64,000 nucleotides of DNA from Chlorokybus atmophyticus (GCA_009103225.1 RHPI01000777.1:99159-163158); one strand, 5' to 3'; positions 35,401 to 48,191 are shown, counted from the stretch's first letter. The notes: generated by a model not told the origin, from the sequence alone. Program-made: numbers and translations.

Positions 35401-38400
35401 AAGTACAACTGGTTCGAGACCATTGGTGGCTGCTACAACCTGGGCGCCATATTCTTCGTGTGGTACGTTATTGCGCACTGACATGCTTTGGTCTTGACTG
35501 CATGGGGCCAGATGTGTTAACAGTATGTGAATTGCAGGGCTCCCATCGTGCTGGTCTATTTTATGGACATGCAAGTGTGGTATGCGATCTTCTCCACGCT
35601 TGTCGGCGGCTTCACCGGCCTGTCCTGGCGTTTGGGTGAGATCCGCACGATGGGTGTGCTCACGTCGCGGTTCAGGTCCCTTCCCGCAATGTTCTGCAAG
35701 AAGCTCTTACCCAAAACGGGTTCGGTGTCGGCTACCGCCATCGAGCAGGCCCGCGCCGCCGCCAATCCCTACCGCGAGCTCCTCCTTAAGCGCAGGCCGA
35801 GCCAGCGCCTCGACCACGTTGGCCCCAACGGCGAGCTCACCGCGCGGCCCGAGCGGCTCCTATCCGAGGACTCGATGTCGGAAGACGACGTGTCACAAGA
35901 CAAGAAGTTGGAGCCTTACGTCATGCCGCTCGTGATTGAGCGAGCTGAGCGCTTTGCGGGCATGTGGAATGAAGTCATGGAGAGCATGCGGGAAGAGGAC
36001 TTGATCAGCGATGATGAATTGGACAGGCTGTTGATGCCCATTGGAAACAAGGACATGCCTGTGATACAATGGCCGCTGTTCCTGCTCGCTGGTTACATCC
36101 ACAGCGCGATGGAGCTCGCTGCGGGGGATCTTGCAAGTGATGAGGACGTGTGGAATGAAATTGAGCAGCATGACTACCAGCGTGCCGCCGTCATCGAGGC
36201 ATACGTGACCGCCGAGAGCATGCTCAAGTCTCTCGTGATCGGTGCAGAGGAGGTTCGCGTTGTGGGACTCATCTTTGAGCACATACAGCACGCCATCAGC
36301 CACAAGGACCTGTTCATGGCCTTTGACCTGCAGCAGCTACGCAGCCTCCACACCAAGGTGGTGGCGCTTGCGGACCTCCTGAGCAAGCCCGCAATGCCGG
36401 ACAAGCACAACCAGGTGGTGCGTCTCCTACAGAACCTGTACGACGCCACCGTGCATGACTTCATGCGCCCCGAGCTGCGCAAGGAGTTTGTGCTCCAGGA
36501 GACCAGCGCGGCGGGCTCGCTGTTCCTTGGCACGCCAACGCAACCTGTCGTGCGCTACCCGCCTCCCCCCGAGGAGGCCGACAAGTTGATGGCCCAAGCC
36601 AAGAGGCTGAAGCTCCTTCTCACACTCAGCAACGCACACCGCGGGACGCTACACAGCGAGGAAGCCAAGCGACGATTAAAGTTCTTCACCAACTCCATGT
36701 TCATGAAGATGCCCAAGGCGCCGCCGACCCGTTCCATGCTGTCGTTCTGCGTACTCACGCCCTACTACTCAGAGGATGTCGTATACTCCATTGACCAGAT
36801 CCTGAAAGAGAACATGGACGGCGTTTCCATCCTATACTATTTGCGCACGGTAAGTGCACTTGCAGTGCTGGCATGTACCTGTTAGTTTGACTATGTGCTG
36901 GTGTAATGTGCATCTTGCGCTTGGGATGCAGATATACCCTGATGAGTGGGAGAACTTTCTCAAGAGGATGCGCATGACCGAAGAGGAGGTGTGGAAGTTC
37001 AACGACGGCATGGAGCTGCGGTTGTGGGCTTCATACAGAGGCCAGACACTGGCAAGGACAGTCCGCGGCATGATGTATTACCAGAAGGCCATACAACTGC
37101 AGGTACACATTAACAATGCGTCTTACTTGTGTTTAGTAGCTCCCAACAAGCTGATACTCAATGCCTCAATCTGCAGGCCTTCTTTGATCACGCCTCGGCT
37201 GATGTGTTCCGGGAAGGCTTCAAGAAAGCCATGTCGCAGCGAAGCGGCCCCGCGCGTCACGTACGCAATTGGGCCAACGCAATCGCCCACCTGAAGTTCA
37301 CGTACGTGGTCTCGTGCCAGATCTACGGCAAGCAAAAGAAGTCCAACGACCAGCGCGCTGCCGACATCTCCGAGTTGATGAAACGGTACGAGTCCCTCCG
37401 CGTGGCGTACATCGATGAGGTCGAGGTCCCCGCCGATCCAGAACCGGGTGAGACGGCAGCCAACAACGCAGGGATCAAAATGCGAACGGACTACTACTCC
37501 GTCCTCATGAAGTACTACCAGGGTCGCGAGCAGGAAGTCTATCGCATCAAGCTTCCCGGCAAAGCCAAGCTTGGTGAAGGCAAACCGGAGAACCAAAACC
37601 ACAGCATCGTGTTCACGCGCGGGGAGGCAATGCAGGTATGGCAGCAAAGTTGTTCTGCTTACACCTGAGACTCAATGATGCTTGTGTGGGGTCTCGTTGC
37701 TCAAGTGTTGTTCACTGCAGGCCATTGACATGAATCAAGACCACTACCTGGAAGAGGCTTTCAAGATGCGCAACTTGCTGCAAGAACTTGAACAGGGTGA
37801 GTCTAGCTCTACGGGAGAGAAGCGCTTCCCCAACATTCTTGGTGTGAGGGAACACATCTTCACGGGATCCGTGTCCTCGCTCGCCCACTTTATGAGTCTC
37901 CAGGTAAGTTCACGCTGATGTTGTTGTTGTTGTTGTTGCGGTTGGCAATGAAGCACTGGAGACTTACTTACTTCTGACGTGCTTTGTGATTGTGCACAGG
38001 AAACGAGTTTTGTCACTATTGGTCAGCGTGTCATGGCCAACCCGCTGCGCGTGCGCATGCATTATGGCCACCCCGACGTGTTCGACCGTGTGTGGACTCT
38101 CACTCGCGGAGGCATGAGCAAAGCCTCTCGTGTGATCAATCTCAGCGAGGACATCTTTGCGGGCTTCAACTCTACGCTGCGTGGCGGTCTCGTGACGCAC
38201 CATGAGTACATCCAGTGCGGGAAGGGCCGCGATGTGGGCCTGAACCAGATTACCAACTTTGAGGCGAAGGTGTCCTCCGGCAATGGTGAGCAGGTATTGA
38301 CGCGAGACGTGTTTCGTATCTCACGCAACACGGACTTCTTCCGCATGCTGTCCTTCTACCACACCAGCGTGGGCTTCTACGTCAACAACATCATCGTGGT

Positions 38401-39835
38401 GTTGGCCGTGTACATCTACCTTTACGGCAGGATGTGGATATCGCTCAGCGGCATAGAAGAACAGATTGTTCACATCAGTCCCGCCCTCAACGCCGCCCTC
38501 AACGGCGTGTGGATTTTGCAAGTCGGGTTGCTTACGTCTTTGCCTATGATCGTCGAGTTGGGCATCGAGGTCGGTTTTAGGAAAGCCCTGCTAGACATAC
38601 TGCAGATGCAGCTGCAGCTTGCGTGGGTGTTCTTCACGCTTGGCATTGGGACAAAGGCCCACTACTTTGGCCGCACCCTCACGCACGGCGGGGCCAAGTA
38701 CCGACCCACCGGCCGCGGGTTTGTCGTGCAGCATGAGACTTTTGCAGAGAACTACCGCATGTACTCGCGCAGCCATTTCACCAAAGCCATCGAGATGCTG
38801 CTCATGCTCATCCTCTATGCCATCTTTGGCTTCACTGAAGGAAAGTACGGCTTGTTGACGTTTGCCATATGGATTCTTGTTGTTGCGTGGCTCTTTGGAC
38901 CCTTCCTTCTCAACCCTTCGGGCCTTGACTGGCAAAAGTAAGTGCGTGGGGCTTATATATCCTGTGCGTGTACTTCATAGAGTGCAAGACACAGGTGATT
39001 AATCTTTGTTCTTTCTTTGTGGCAGAACCGTGGACGATTACAAGGACTTTGTTGCTTGGCTGAGTCACAAGGGTGGGTATGGTGTTGCCGCAACCGCGAG
39101 CTGGGAGTCATGGTGGGATGAAGAACAGGTTAGTGCATACTCAATACCAGCGCCATGATGACTGTTTATTGTTGGCCTGTAACTTGGTGTAATTTAATGC
39201 TCACATGATGTTAGTGTGGCTGACACGGGTAACTTGTTTTGCAGGACTACTTCTTCTACACGGGCTGGCGGGGACGCTTGTTTGAGGTGATCCTAAGCTT
39301 GCGCTTCTTCGTGTTCCAGTTTGGCATCGCGTACACGCTAAGCACGGCGCGCACAACGTCGATCGGCATCTATATCGCCTCCTGGATCATGGTGGCAGCG
39401 ATCCTCATCTCCGTGAAGGTGGTCAACATCTTCCACGCCAAGTATGGCGGCACGTCAGAGTTCCTCTTCCGTCTGGTGAAGGCCTTCATCTTCTTCGCGG
39501 TGGTGGCGGCCGTGATCGCTCTCCTCGCCACGGGGGTGATCACCTTTGGCAACATCGGCCACGTGCTCCTCGCCCTCGCTCCAACATTCTGGGGTGTCGT
39601 CCTCATTGGCGTGGCCCTCAGGCCATGGATGGAGCGCTTCGGCGTGTTCAGCGTCATACGCAGCATTGCGCAGGCATATGACACGATTATCGGACTATCA
39701 ATCCTCCTTTGCATCGCCGTCGTGGCGTGGTTCCCATTCTTTGGGGAGATGCAGACGCGGCTGCTATTCAACCAAGCCTTCAGCCGAGGCCTGCAGATAT
39801 CAAGAATCCTGGCTGGCAAGAAGAAGGTGGCTTGA
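32460..39835 (+). CDS. Callose synthase (1,3-beta-glucan synthase, GSL/CalS type)
   Basis: A plasma-membrane GT48 enzyme that makes 1,3-beta-glucan (callose) from UDP-glucose. The 13 exons join in phase: 32460-32732, 33070-33234, 33454-34481, 34587-34839, 34921-35214, 35350-35462, 35538-36849, 36932-37102, 37177-37635, 37721-37903, 38000-38937, 39026-39128, 39245-39835. They give 1960 residues, the normal plant length. The N-terminus has the Vta1-like region (RPRVAYLCRVAALEEA, then QFKTELLQQLEKEE). The FKS1-type domain follows (LFTALFYLIWGEAANLRFVP), then about six membrane spans, then the large cytosolic glucan synthase domain with YPDEWENFLKR, LRLWASYRGQTLARTVRGMM, GKRD-like GKGRDVGLNQI and RVRMHYGHPDVFDRVW, and finally the C-terminal spans. 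Nothing seems missing. It is convergent with the dioxygenase gene. Confidence 0.95.
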
Positions 39836-41079
39836 GTGGGAGGTTGACTTGTTGTACGTGTGTCAAGTTGAATTGAAACAGTTGCTTGTCTATATGTATT
39901 CACAGCTGTGTGCCAGCTTATTCACAGCTGTCTAGGAGTTGTACAATAGATTCTTGTTGTGATTGTTGAGGATTGGTTGGGTGAGCAGTATCTTGAATGA
40001 CAATAAGAGTTGTAGCAACCTTGTGAGTTGCGTGCACGTGTTGCGCTGTTCTGTTACTGTTCTGCCTGCTTTTGCTTGCGAAAATTGTTTGCTGTTGTTG
40101 TTGATGGGAGTTGCTGTCATCTGCATCCCAATGCACAGGTTGAGGTTTCAACATGATTTGAGCTCACAAAGGATACCTATTGCGACAGCAATGTTCTTAC
40201 TATTAGGAGAGCTGTTAAAACTTGAGATGGATAGCACTGGTGTTGGTCATGGAATCCCTGTAACTTACTCTGAACACTTCAATGACGTAGCTCTAAAAGG
40301 TGGTGCTGGGTGTAGCTCATTGCAGATGAGGCAGTTTGTTAAGCACAACATGTCATGTCGTTGCCGCGATCACACAATACACACACACACACGCGCGCGC
40401 GCGCGCGCGCGCATGAACGCACGCACGCACGCACACTACTATCAATGAATCTCCCCTACAAACCGTCTCTGCTTATACATCAACCACTCACTTGTGGTTG
40501 ATAAAAGGTCATGCATAAATGCTACCACCCATGGCTACAACCCCTACCATTCCCTAGTGCCTGCTTGCTCGCTTGCTGTATCGTTATTGCTCCTGTAATT
40601 GTCATGTTCATATCCGTCATTTGCACATTCTTGCTACAATTTTTGCCCATCCATGCAGGAATCGCACTATGCGAGGTTTGCAGCTGGTAGCTTTCACTCC
40701 TCGCCATCACGAATTTTACAGTTATACTACACATTGGGATGCTCTATGCGCTGCGCTCACCTCTGAACTGTGCTGCTATTTGCTGCAGCTGTCGGTCACA
40801 TGGCTCACATCCGATATAACCCCCAAGCCCAACTTACTGCTGGCATAAGACTGAACCTCTGCAAGACTTACAGCAACAACCATTCCATTGGACAAACAGG
40901 GTCTGGCACCAGAAATGTTTAATCATCAAACCTGTTCCTGCAAACGTCCCACATGCATTATTGAGATTCGCAAAGCGACTAGTGTACACTACAACAAACG
41001 CCACCGTGCAATGTTCGGCAGCCAATACTCTAACCACCTAACGGTGTCTGTGTGTCTGCGTGTCTATGTATGTGTGCGA
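39836..41079. other. Convergent spacer, callose synthase / dioxygenase
   Basis: No coding region recognised. Contains an alternating CA/CG tract (about 40377-40436: ACACAC, then GCGC repeats, then GCAC repeats). Confidence 0.6.
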
Positions 41080-44000
41080 CTACTCAATGGCTGCTTCCGG
41101 CACAAACCAACCATGGAAGCCATATGGTACGCGCTGCGGGAGCACAATGCGTGCAACAGGCGCCTCCTCAAACCTCTTCGCATCAATGATGTGCACCTCA
41201 CTCACTCCTCTCTTCTCATCATGAGCATAGCACACAAGGTAACCATCATCTTCCTCCTTCGCTCCTTTGCACTCAACAAACACGGCCTCGGTAGCATACA
41301 TCCCATCCGCCATGTTGTGTCGGAGTATTGTTGGAGTTTGTGAAAGCCCATCCGGGCCAAAGTCATACTTGACGAGAGCCTTATTGACCCCAACACCTCT
41401 GTTCTCAAGTGCTTTTTTCAGGTCACTCTCAGTGATGTAACCATAGCGATGCTTCTTCCCAATGTAACTATCGTTGATCCTGGGGAAGTCGCCCACAACC
41501 AACTCCTCACCAGGGAGTGTGAAGTAAGCCTCTTCCACCTCACCTGATGACAAGTTGATGCGCCACTCGTACATGCGGGAGATGTTTTGTTTGGCAAAGT
41601 TCTCCCCGTCGGGACTTAGCCAAGATTCAAGCCAAGGCTGCAGGTCTTCCTTCTTGGGAGCGACCAAGTCAATTTGCTCAGCGCGACAACCGCGCAAGAT
41701 CAACGTGTCCCCATGCTCGAAGGCGTTGAGACCATGAAACATGTAGCAGGTGTTCACCTCATACCACCTGCTCAGCATAATAATCAGCGCCACACACACA
41801 CACATACACACACACACAACCACACAGCTGAACACAGCCACGCACACGGACAGCGACAGGCAAACATGCATGCCTAGAGACATGTACACGCACATGCACA
41901 CACGCGCACCCACACAGCAACACACGCACTCTAACTCTAGCCCTTCTTGCATTGCCAACCCACCTGATATCCTTGTTTGTCCCGTATCGCGGCACCACGC
42001 CGATTCTTGCCTTGCGATCCTTCTCAAATTGGATGAACCCGCCGTCGAACATCTTCTCCGGGCGGATGGTGAGGGGGAAGTCCAGCAGCACCGTGTACTG
42101 CGCCGTGATAAAGCAGTCGTGCATCAGCGTGGGCACTGGCACGTCAATCGGCGCGCTATGCACCAAGTCACCTGCCATGTGACACACACGTGTTGAGTGA
42201 CATTATTTGGACCATACACCCGCACTATGTACAACCCAACATACCTGTTGCGGAGAGAACGCCGATGTTGACGAAAGGTGGTGTTGTGCGGCCACCCGCG
42301 CCGAAGAACACGAGCTCATTTGTGTCTGGGTCCATCTGTCCAACACGTGACGCATGCATGAGACCGCAAGTGGTGTTGCTACTGTTTCGTGGTGAGTGCC
42401 TAAAGCACACCTTTGGGTGGGCGGTGAATGGGAAGTCAAGCTTGCCGTTGAAGGTCTGCTCGCCGACAGTGCTGAGGTCTTCCAGCCTCAACTCGGTTGG
42501 TGGTGAACCCTCGTGCAGGGCAAACAACCGGCCTGTACACCCACATGCACACATGTCACTCTCCGTGTGTGTATGCCTGTGTGCGCGCGTGTGCTTCTGC
42601 ACGTGTATGTGCATGTATGCGCTTGCATTGACCCATGTACGCGCATGTGTGCGTGCGTATGTGCATCCATGTCTGTGTCACTGTCAGTGTCAGCACACTG
42701 CTACAAGTCCTGTGACACAACAAGAGCAGCATACACCATGCAGGTGAGAGGCAGCTTGCGATGCTGCTCTTGTTGTGTCACAGAACTTGTAGCAGTGTGC
42801 TGACACTGACAGTGACACAGACATGGATGTCGCAAGCTGCCTCTCACCTGCATGGTGTATTACGCTCGTGTTCGCAGTGTTCTTGTTGACTGAGCCAATG
42901 CGCAGCTGGTTGAGCGCGGCATTAAGAATGAGAGCCAGCGGGTCGGCGTCCACCACTCCTCTCGTGAGGCGCTTCCCTGCCTTGATCTCCTTCTTCAGAG
43001 CCTCCGTCATGACATACCTGTATGAGGGTCACCATAGCGTGTGTCAGCAATGCAACAACAATGCAAGCGTGTATGCTGATCATGTAGTCATGCACATTAA
43101 TACATGTCGACATAAATAAGTATACATGCATAAACAGATATACACGTACATAACCTCTTGTCATTTGTCAGGAACATGTAGTTGAGGCATTGACACATGT
43201 ACATGTGCGAATGCCCACATGCACATATGCAGTGGATGTATGTTTTGACATCAACATGCACACTCGCACCCATGTCGTCCTGTGTCTTGCAGGGTTGTGA
43301 CATGGATTGACACACAGACAACTGGACATGACCATGGTCGTACACACACATCAAACCAACCTGTTCTGGTATGAAGCTCTCCCGCCCCTGACCGACGTCT
43401 TATGCAGCATCCCATCGCCTTCAAACCAGTGGTGCGCCGTCTTCCCCAGGACAGGCAACTCGCTTTGGAGGGGCTCATACATAGGGTTGGGTCCATTGCG
43501 CAAGAACGACCCGTTTGGAAAATCCGCCGGGATCTGACCTATTGTATAGTGCATATTGTATAATGTTGTGAGTTGTGTTGGGAACCCCGAAAGACCAGCT
43601 CACCGGCACACTGTAATGTACTCATTCATCTCTGACCTATCACTGGGAGATTGTTGGCTGAGAGCTCCCTTGAAACGGGGCCGAAGTTGCCAGCCAGCAC
43701 GGGGTTCTCGTGGTGGGGGTCTTGCGTTGGGGTGGGGGGTGGGATTAGGGTGCCGGGCTCAGCTACGCTACCACTTGTGGGAGCTTGAATTGCGACTACA
43801 CCTTGTGGCCTCTTCCTTATGCTGCTACGATGAATTGTTATTGTGGAATGCACTGATGTACGAGTTACAGTGAGTTGTGGTGTGGCGTGAAGTGTACCTG
43901 TAGGCGCGTGATGAGATGTGCACTCGCAAATCTGCGTAGTGTGCTTTGCTGCTGAGTGAGTCTGCAGAACTGATGTTATAGGATATGCAGCGAGGTTTAC

Positions 44001-44264
44001 CTCAAAAACAGCAGCGTGTAAGGCTAAGTTGAGGCAAACCAGGGTTAAACATGCAGAAGTTATCAAAGCAGCAAAACACGTGGCACGAGTTCTAGTTAAT
44101 CTCACCTGTACTTTTGCTTTGTGAGCGTACAGCATTTGTTGTAGATACTGAGGCCAAGCCGCTGACGATGCTGTGACAAGCAGACAGATAAGAACCGAAA
44201 TGAGGAGAGTGTTTTGCATAGGAACGCGCGCGATGCCATAGCCATTATGCCATGCATACACCAT
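41080..44264 (-). CDS. Carotenoid cleavage dioxygenase
   Basis: A non-haem iron enzyme that splits a carotenoid double bond into apocarotenals; substrate and cleavage site cannot be told from sequence. Seven exons join in phase: 44264-43637, 43538-43361, 43017-42848, 42532-42411, 42335-42245, 42171-41964, 41767-41080 (694 residues). Family motifs include NPVLAGNFGPV, GSFLRNGPNP, HHWFEGDGMLH, NTANTSVIHHAGRLFALHEG, MHDCFITAQY and the C-terminal RVPYGFHGWFVP, supplying the expected iron-binding histidines. The N-terminal ~185 residues before the family start are unusually long. They contain a hydrophobic stretch (TLLISVLICLLVTA) and a second one further on, so the product may be targeted to a membrane or plastid. 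This part is a single open frame that could also hide one or two introns. The longer open frame begins upstream with a non-ATG codon; I chose the ATG at 44264. Intron 3 carries a remarkable inverted repeat at its donor. Confidence 0.9.
42664..42858. repeat. Composite inverted repeat A-B'-A'-B over the intron 3 donor of the dioxygenase gene
   Basis: Segment A (42664-42732, 69 bases) and segment A' (42761-42829) are inverted copies with one mismatch. Segment B' (42733-42760, 28 bases) and segment B (42831-42858) are perfect inverted copies. The four blocks abut except for one base at 42830. B holds the last 11 bases of exon 3 and the GT donor of intron 3 on the minus strand. In RNA, B can pair with B' around A', or A can pair with A' around B', but not both. 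A regulatory role is inference. Confidence 0.93.
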
Positions 44265-46660
44265 CGTCAAGCTTTGTAACACGCATGTGCCATCAAGTGG
44301 TCACTTGCGCGCAAGCTGCTAAACTTTTGCTTTTAAAATGAAGTGAAGCGCCTGTGCATTGACCACAAAAACTCGCAACTGACGGACAAAACAAAAGTAA
44401 CAACCATGACCAGTGAGGGACTGAACACGCTAGACACAAGCAAAGAAGGCTGCAGACATAGCGCCAGCTCTTACCCGCTGACAACCGGCGCACAGCAGCG
44501 CACAGCCTGCGCGGCCATGACTCACTGCAACAAGTTGTTGCCGATGACCGCCCCTCAGACACTCGTACACTCACACCTGCTTGAAAGACGCCCGCAAGGA
44601 GGTGATGAATGTGTCGTACGTGGTGTCGTGGCGGGCGCGGGGCCACGCTGGCACGATGAGAGGCGTCCCCCGGATTCAAGTCGACCGTCGACGCACCTAT
44701 GGGCGGAACCTGTCCAGCGAGCATCGACCGTCGGTGGTGCTGGCCTCGGAGTGCTATGGATTAAATCAGCCACACGAAAGCATGGAAAGTTGCTGCATTA
44801 GCCTACCACTCATGACCTACCATTGGTAGGCACTCTGTGTGACGTTACAACCTACCGGTGATGCAGCATGCATGCTATGCTTGCAAATGCAGTGTGTTGA
44901 TGGTTTATCACACCAAGCATCCATGCAACCACTGCACCAAGCACAGTCGGATACAAGTTATAAACATAATGTTAACGCTGACAATCTACTATACAGCATA
45001 TCATAATATACCATATACATAGCATCCCATACCTTACCATACCATAGCACACTATATATATATGTATATTTATATATATGTATGTATGTATACACACACA
45101 TATATATACACACACATATTTATAACATACTGTTTGAACATCGTGGATTATAACCCACACAGTACATTTAATATATTTTAGGTAATGTGATGTCACACAA
45201 GTTTATGTTTAAAACACGTACGCATATGAGCATGCATTACTCTCGTGTAAGCAAGGCTCGATTGCAGGGTATGTCTCGCAGTAGGATTACGTACATTAAA
45301 ATGCACAAGCGTGGAGAGTAGGTAATGCTGAAGGGCAGCATGCAAAGTTGCAAAGGAAAAGTAAGGAGCATAGGAGCTGCAGTGCTCGTAGTGGTGGGGT
45401 GGGGTGGGGTGGGGTGGGGTGGTAGTAGGTGCAGGAGGTAAGCAGGAGGGGAAAACAAATCGAGTGGTCCTCAACGATTGGTACGAGATAACAGTCATTA
45501 AACAAGCTCCTTGCCTAAGGATGCATGTAAACAAGCACACATTAGTCATACAAGGGTGTTTGTGCGCAGTTCAAAGTTTTGGCTAAGTAATGCGAGTTTA
45601 CGTGCTGCAAGCACTCAACAGCCGTGTGCCAATGAATGCCTAACAACGGCCAAGGCGGATGTGCAAGGCATGCAAAGTATCGTGTTAATCAAGAGCTGGT
45701 GCAGTCCGCAGGCAACGGGGCAGTGGCTTTGCCACAAGGTCAACAAGGAGCAGGGCTTGGTAAGGGCAAGGTATACAACCAGGGTGTCATGGTGTTCATT
45801 TTTACAAGTTCTGGGCTCTCACAAGGCAGCGTGCATGCACACGGTTCGCCTAAGATGATGTGACCTCTCGGAAGTCTTCGGAGTTACGCCGCCGCATCCG
45901 TGCCGATCCGTTTACTTGCAACTTACTGCTGACTTTCTCATTAGGGTTTGCCTAAGAGAGCCGTCAATGTCGGCCGCCGCCATAATCTCTCGCTGCTGAT
46001 TGGTTCGCATGAGAGGGGCGTCAATGGGTCTTGTCACGCTGGCTGCCAGTGGGTTGGCCGGGGAAACTGGTTCGAGTGATCCAGATGCTGGGGCATGGGG
46101 CACAAGGAGTGCAAGGGAGATGTGCGTGATGAGGGTCATAACCGTAACATTATGTTACGTATGCGATGCAATGCATATACATCGTGTGCTTTATGTGCAC
46201 CATTGAACTCCATTGTATGTGTGTACAAACGATATCATATCGTATCTGCAAACACATCTTTACAAGGTAGAGATGTGTGTGTAGCTTTCTATTAAGCAAA
46301 ACGTGCATGTACTTCATATTGTGCTCTAATTACTATGCACAAGAATTGAATGATCACGCATTGTTGAAGGACACAGTAATAAGCAAAACGTGCATGTACT
46401 TCATATTGTGCTCTAATTACTATGCACAAGAATTGAATGATCACGCATTGTTGAAGGACACAGTATTATGTAGCCCCATTAAAGCGTTTTTATAATGCAT
46501 GTGCCAAGCATTGTATCTAGCAGTATATCACCGATATGATCCTTGTGCACATTTGTTGGGCTGATCACGTGGAAGATAGTAACATGTACCTTTGTAAAGG
46601 AGGGGTGCTACCGCCCCTCTAATGCCCTACCCCAACACCGCCTCCAGCCAGGCTGTCGAC
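44265..46660. other. Intergenic region upstream of the dioxygenase gene
   Basis: No gene supported. It includes the dioxygenase promoter, AT-rich TA/TG/CA tracts (about 45046-45120), five GGGGT units (about 45393-45421), a TTAGGGTTT motif at 45941-45949 and an 87-base tandem duplication (46294-46467). Confidence 0.5.
46294..46467. repeat. 87-base tandem duplication, two copies
   Basis: The unit starting AAGCAAAACGTGCATG at 46294 is repeated directly at 46381 and matches until about 46463. No coding meaning seen. The near-identity indicates a recent event or an assembly artefact. Confidence 0.9.
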
Positions 46661-46909
46661 CACGCCGCCGCCAGGGGCAATTGCCAGAGCTGAATATCCC
46701 CTGGCTACGGCGGCCGCTGCGTTAAGAGTGCCGCCATACAGCTGATCTCTACACGAGATTTCGTGTCGATATCGGTGTTACAGATAAGTAACACTACATT
46801 AGGGCCTTAACGGCCTTAATACGGCTTAAATGGCTGTATATACCCGTTGGGACCCTTATATAATTTTAAATAAGGCGGGGAACCTTCATAGAGGTAGCAC
46901 TCCATTACA
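46661..46909 (-). repeat. Left LTR (3' LTR of the element)
   Basis: Shares with the right copy the edge CACGCCGCCGCCAGGGGCAA, the block GCGGCCGCTGCGTTA and the edge TAGAGGTAGCACTCC. It is about 100 bases shorter and its palindromes are decayed. It begins TGTAATGG in element orientation. Confidence 0.8.
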
Positions 46910-46936
46910 ATTCCCCCCACTTAGGTTTCAATGTCC

Positions 46937-47206
46937 TCATTGAAGGGTTAGCAAAGCCCCACCATGAGCACTGAAAACCAAAGCAGTGAGAGAACCAGGG
47001 CCGAAGCGGTAAAGATGTCTGCCAGCACCCTTATACCGTCCGCGTGTGGACACAGCACTTAAGTACCCCCGAAGCATCTCTTTGCAGTTGGTAAGATTCC
47101 TTTCGGGCTCCCACGTGTTGTGCTCAACACCATACCCTTTCCATTTCACCAAGTAAGACGGCGCGCGTCCGCGTCGAGGCTTACGGTGACTCAGGATTGC
47201 TTCCAC
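46937..47206 (-). pseudogene. Chromodomain of the retrotransposon
   Basis: The frame reads [20 protein letters not shown], then [10 protein letters not shown], the classic chromodomain pattern with the aromatic residues used to read methylated histone tails. In chromoviruses it follows integrase and steers insertion to heterochromatin. Confidence 0.85.
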
Positions 47207-47212
47207 CTCATA

Positions 47213-48191
47213 CTAAAAAGTATCTTCGCCATCCACTGCAACGGGGGGTGGAGGAGGTTGAACTCGATCGTCAGAACGGTGCGGTTTCAGTACACTCACA
47301 TGAAACACATTGTGAATGCGTATCAACTTCGGTAAGTTCAAACGATACGCGTGAGTGCCGACCCGATCAGTCACTTTGAAAGGGCCTATCCACCGAGGGA
47401 AAAACTTGCGGGTACCCACTCCCTCGACGGATATGTTTTTGGTACCAAAAAGCACCAAACAACCCACATATGTATCGACTTCGGTAAGTTCAAACGATGC
47501 GCGTGAGTGCCGACCCGATTAGTCACTTTGGAAGGGCATATCTAACGAGGGAAAAACTTGCGGGTACCTACTCCCTTGACGGATATGTTGTTAGTACTCA
47601 GAAGCACCAAACAACCCACATCGTAGTTGGCCTCTCTACGATGCGCATCAGCTTGGGCTTTTTGTCTGTCCTGCGCTGCGCGCAAACAGTCCTTTGCCAA
47701 CGCTAACCTATCCTGCATGGCCGAAGCCATCTTGCGCGCTGCAGGTACGTGAGTAATATCCGTAGCGGGCAACTTGGTATTCGTAGAACTTTGTGGATGC
47801 ACTCCGTAATCTTAAACAAAAGCGGAGTTTCCTGCACACTCTCTTGCCATGCATTTTTAATCGCGAACTTAACCATTGGAAGATGTACATCCCAACCACT
47901 CTGGTTCGGACTGACATAATGTCGGATGGTTTCCTCGAACACTTGATTGGCGCGTTCAGTCTAACCATCCGTCTGCGGATGATAAGATGTGCTCACGTTT
48001 TGTTGATTTTGTAGGAAGCTGCATAGCGACTTCCAAAACTGAGCCACAAATTGCGGATTGCGATCAGACATAAAGTTGTGGGGCAAGCAATGCAACTTGA
48101 ATACAGACGCATCAAAAACCATCGCTAACTCACGGGAGCCTATTTCCGTATGACAAGGGACAATGTGAACCATTTTTATTGAACGGTCCAT
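47213..48191 (-). pseudogene. Integrase remnants of the retrotransposon
   Basis: The right part (48191-47703) reads like an integrase core (LPHNFMSDRNPQFVAQFWKS, then STSYHPQTDG) in two frames. The left part (47467-47213) is the C-terminal GPF/GPY-type segment (FFPRWIGPFKV, AYRLNLP, HNVFHVSVLKP). Between them a piece ending FFPR is a second, diverged copy of the start of the C-terminal segment. Frameshifts separate the pieces, so no functional protein is expected. Confidence 0.8.
47320..47622. repeat. Diverged 152-base tandem duplication inside the integrase region
   Basis: Copy one (47320-47471) and copy two (47472-about 47622) both contain ACTTCGGTAAGTTCAAACGA, GAGTGCCGACCCGAT and GAGGGAAAAACTTGCGGGTA. 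Divergence is roughly a tenth of positions. Confidence 0.85.

Noticed and set aside
43860-44106. Two further introns in the first dioxygenase exon
   Set aside because: Donor- and acceptor-like sites exist, but the joints are not all in phase, while the unspliced frame stays open throughout.
46060-46085. tRNA-like GGTTCGAGT motif
   Set aside because: No cloverleaf arms could be matched around it.
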